Positions 12,171 to 13,261 of a stretch of 13,261 bases of DNA are shown in pieces. The number at the start of each line of letters is the position of its first letter. Positions within the stretch are counted from its first letter, which is position 1. A program made the position numbers and the translations under genes. Under the pieces are notes generated by a model that was not told the DNA's origin, did not search any database, and worked only from the letters and a program-made list of their open reading frames with translations. The DNA lies in contig JAEWDF010000047.1 in the NCBI GenBank assembly GCA_023390245.1, positions 1 through 13,261 on the forward strand. The letters run 5' to 3'. This stretch comes from Pseudomonadota bacterium (lineage in GTDB: Bacteria; Pseudomonadota; Alphaproteobacteria; Caulobacterales; Caulobacteraceae).

Positions 12171-13261
12171 ATGATCGATCTGTTCCGCCGCGGTCTCTTC
12201 GCCCTTCTCGCCCTGACGCTGATGACGGCCGGCGCCGCCGTCCATCCGGCCGCGGCGCAGGAAAACGCCCGCTACGCCGCCATCGTCATCGACGCCGAGA
12301 CCGGCGAGGTCCTGTTCGCCCGTCATGCCGACAGCCGCCGCTATCCGGCGTCGCTGACGAAGATGATGACCCTCTATCTGACGTTCCAGGCCCTGTCGGA
12401 AGGCAAGGCGAACCTGAACGATGTCATCACCGTCTCGCCCCGCGCGGCCTCCCAGCCGCCCTCCAAGCTGGGCCTGGCGTCGGGCCAGACCATCACCCTG
12501 GACGACGCCATGCACGCCACGGCGGTGCGTTCGGCCAACGACATGGCCGTGGCCATCGCCGAGCACATCGGCGGCTCCGAGGCTCGCTTCACCGCCATGA
12601 TGACGCTGAAGGCCGAAGAGCTGGGCATGAGCCAGACCCGCTACGTCAACGCCAACGGCCTGCCCGATCCGCGCCAGCTGACCTCGGCGCGCGACCTGGC
12701 CATCCTGGCCCGCGCCATCATGCGCGACTATCCGCAGTACTATCGCTACTTCGGCATGCACGACTGGGCCTACAACGGCCGCGACTATCGCAACACCAAC
12801 GGCCTGCTGCTGACCGGCGCCGGCTATGACGGGATGAAGACCGGCTTCACCAATGCGTCGGGCTACAATCTGTGCGCCTCAGCGGTGCGGGACGGCAAGC
12901 GGCTGATCACCATCGTCATGGGCGGGCGGTCCACCGCCAGCCGCAACGCCCACGTCGCCGAACTGATGGACACCGGCTTCGAGGTGGCGCGCCGCCGCCG
13001 CCAGGGCGAGACCATCCAGGTCGCCCAGACCTTCTTCGAACAGCGTGGCTTCGGCATCGGAACCGAGGCGCCGAGCGCGCCCATCGCCTACGCCAGCATC
13101 GGCGCGGACGAGAACGCCATCGGGGCCGAGACCACCGAGGTCGCCTATACCGCCGCCCCCGCCCCGGCGATCCTGCCGACGCGCGTCGAGGCGGCGCCGT
13201 CCGAACGCGCCGAGGCCCGCCCCCGCGACCTGACGGCCCTGCTGAACGGCCTGCGCGACGA
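12171..13261 (+). CDS. D-alanyl-D-alanine carboxypeptidase, DacA/PBP5-like (3' end outside window)
   Basis: This periplasmic serine peptidase (family S11) trims the terminal D-Ala of peptidoglycan stem peptides. The first 363 residues are present and the frame runs off the right edge. A signal peptide covers about residues 1-29 (FALLALTLMTAGAAVHPAAA, then QE). All three penicillin-binding motifs are intact: SLTK at 61-64 with the nucleophile Ser61, SAN at 121-123, and KTG at 223-225 inside GYDGMKTGFTNASGYN. After about residue 275 the sequence becomes low-complexity and Ala/Pro/Glu-rich, a tail unlike the compact C-terminal domain of E. coli PBP5; a later C-terminal domain, such as SPOR in some relatives, may lie beyond the window. 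No good ribosome site precedes ATG 12171. GGTTAACC, a CtrA-like half-site, lies 92 nt upstream. Confidence 0.93.
   Translation, partial: MIDLFRRGLFALLALTLMTAGAAVHPAAAQENARYAAIVIDAETGEVLFARHADSRRYPASLTKMMTLYLTFQALSEGKANLNDVITVSPRAASQPPSKLGLASGQTITLDDAMHATAVRSANDMAVAIAEHIGGSEARFTAMMTLKAEELGMSQTRYVNANGLPDPRQLTSARDLAILARAIMRDYPQYYRYFGMHDWAYNGRDYRNTNGLLLTGAGYDGMKTGFTNASGYNLCASAVRDGKRLITIVMGGRSTASRNAHVAELMDTGFEVARRRRQGETIQVAQTFFEQRGFGIGTEAPSAPIAYASIGADENAIGAETTEVAYTAAPAPAILPTRVEAAPSERAEARPRDLTALLNGLRD

Overview
The window looks like chromosomal DNA from a high-GC alphaproteobacterium, most likely a member of the Caulobacterales (Brevundimonas or Caulobacter type). The assignment is inferred from several lineage markers: an FlbT/FlaF flagellin-regulator pair, a NadQ-type NAD regulator (COG4111), a phasin, a DUF3008 protein, GGAAC-N16-CGTT promoters of the EcfG (SigT) class, and strong G/C bias at third codon positions. 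I see no phage, transposon or CRISPR.

Layout. Positions 1-815 hold the 3' part of an Ala/Pro-rich membrane protein running in from the left. Next are isovaleryl-CoA dehydrogenase (859-2022), a 60-residue DUF3008 protein (2118-2300) behind an EcfG-like promoter, and an ExoD-family membrane protein (2430-3194). Positions 3195-3444 hold no ordinary gene. They contain stem-loops and, on the minus strand, an unusually long Shine-Dalgarno sequence before a possible 21-codon leader peptide. FlaF and FlbT follow on the minus strand and overlap by 41 nt. Divergent from flbT, a perfect EcfG-type promoter leads into two small hydrophilic proteins (4340-4985). A terminator-like hairpin (5015-5045) then abuts the start codon of a MoxR-type AAA ATPase. 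After it come a repeat-containing lipoprotein, an HD-domain phosphohydrolase and NadQ, the last two separated by 5 nt.

A tRNA-Ser(CGA) at 8579-8668 is followed by AT-richer DNA and by an endonuclease III-like ORF that lacks its N-terminal part. Convergent to it is a secreted M1 metallopeptidase on the minus strand. A phasin gene, also minus, has a clear terminator, a good sigma70-type promoter and a perfect palindromic operator candidate. The window ends inside a D-alanyl-D-alanine carboxypeptidase reading off the right edge.

How the genes fit together. Most are independent housekeeping units: leucine catabolism, flagellin control, NAD regulation, PHB granules and peptidoglycan trimming. The one coherent regulatory theme is the general stress response, with two EcfG-type promoter candidates in front of small hydrophilic proteins of unknown function. 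The least explained stretches are the structured region at 3251-3390, the hairpin fused to the moxR start, the phasin control region, and the truncated endonuclease III beside the tRNA.
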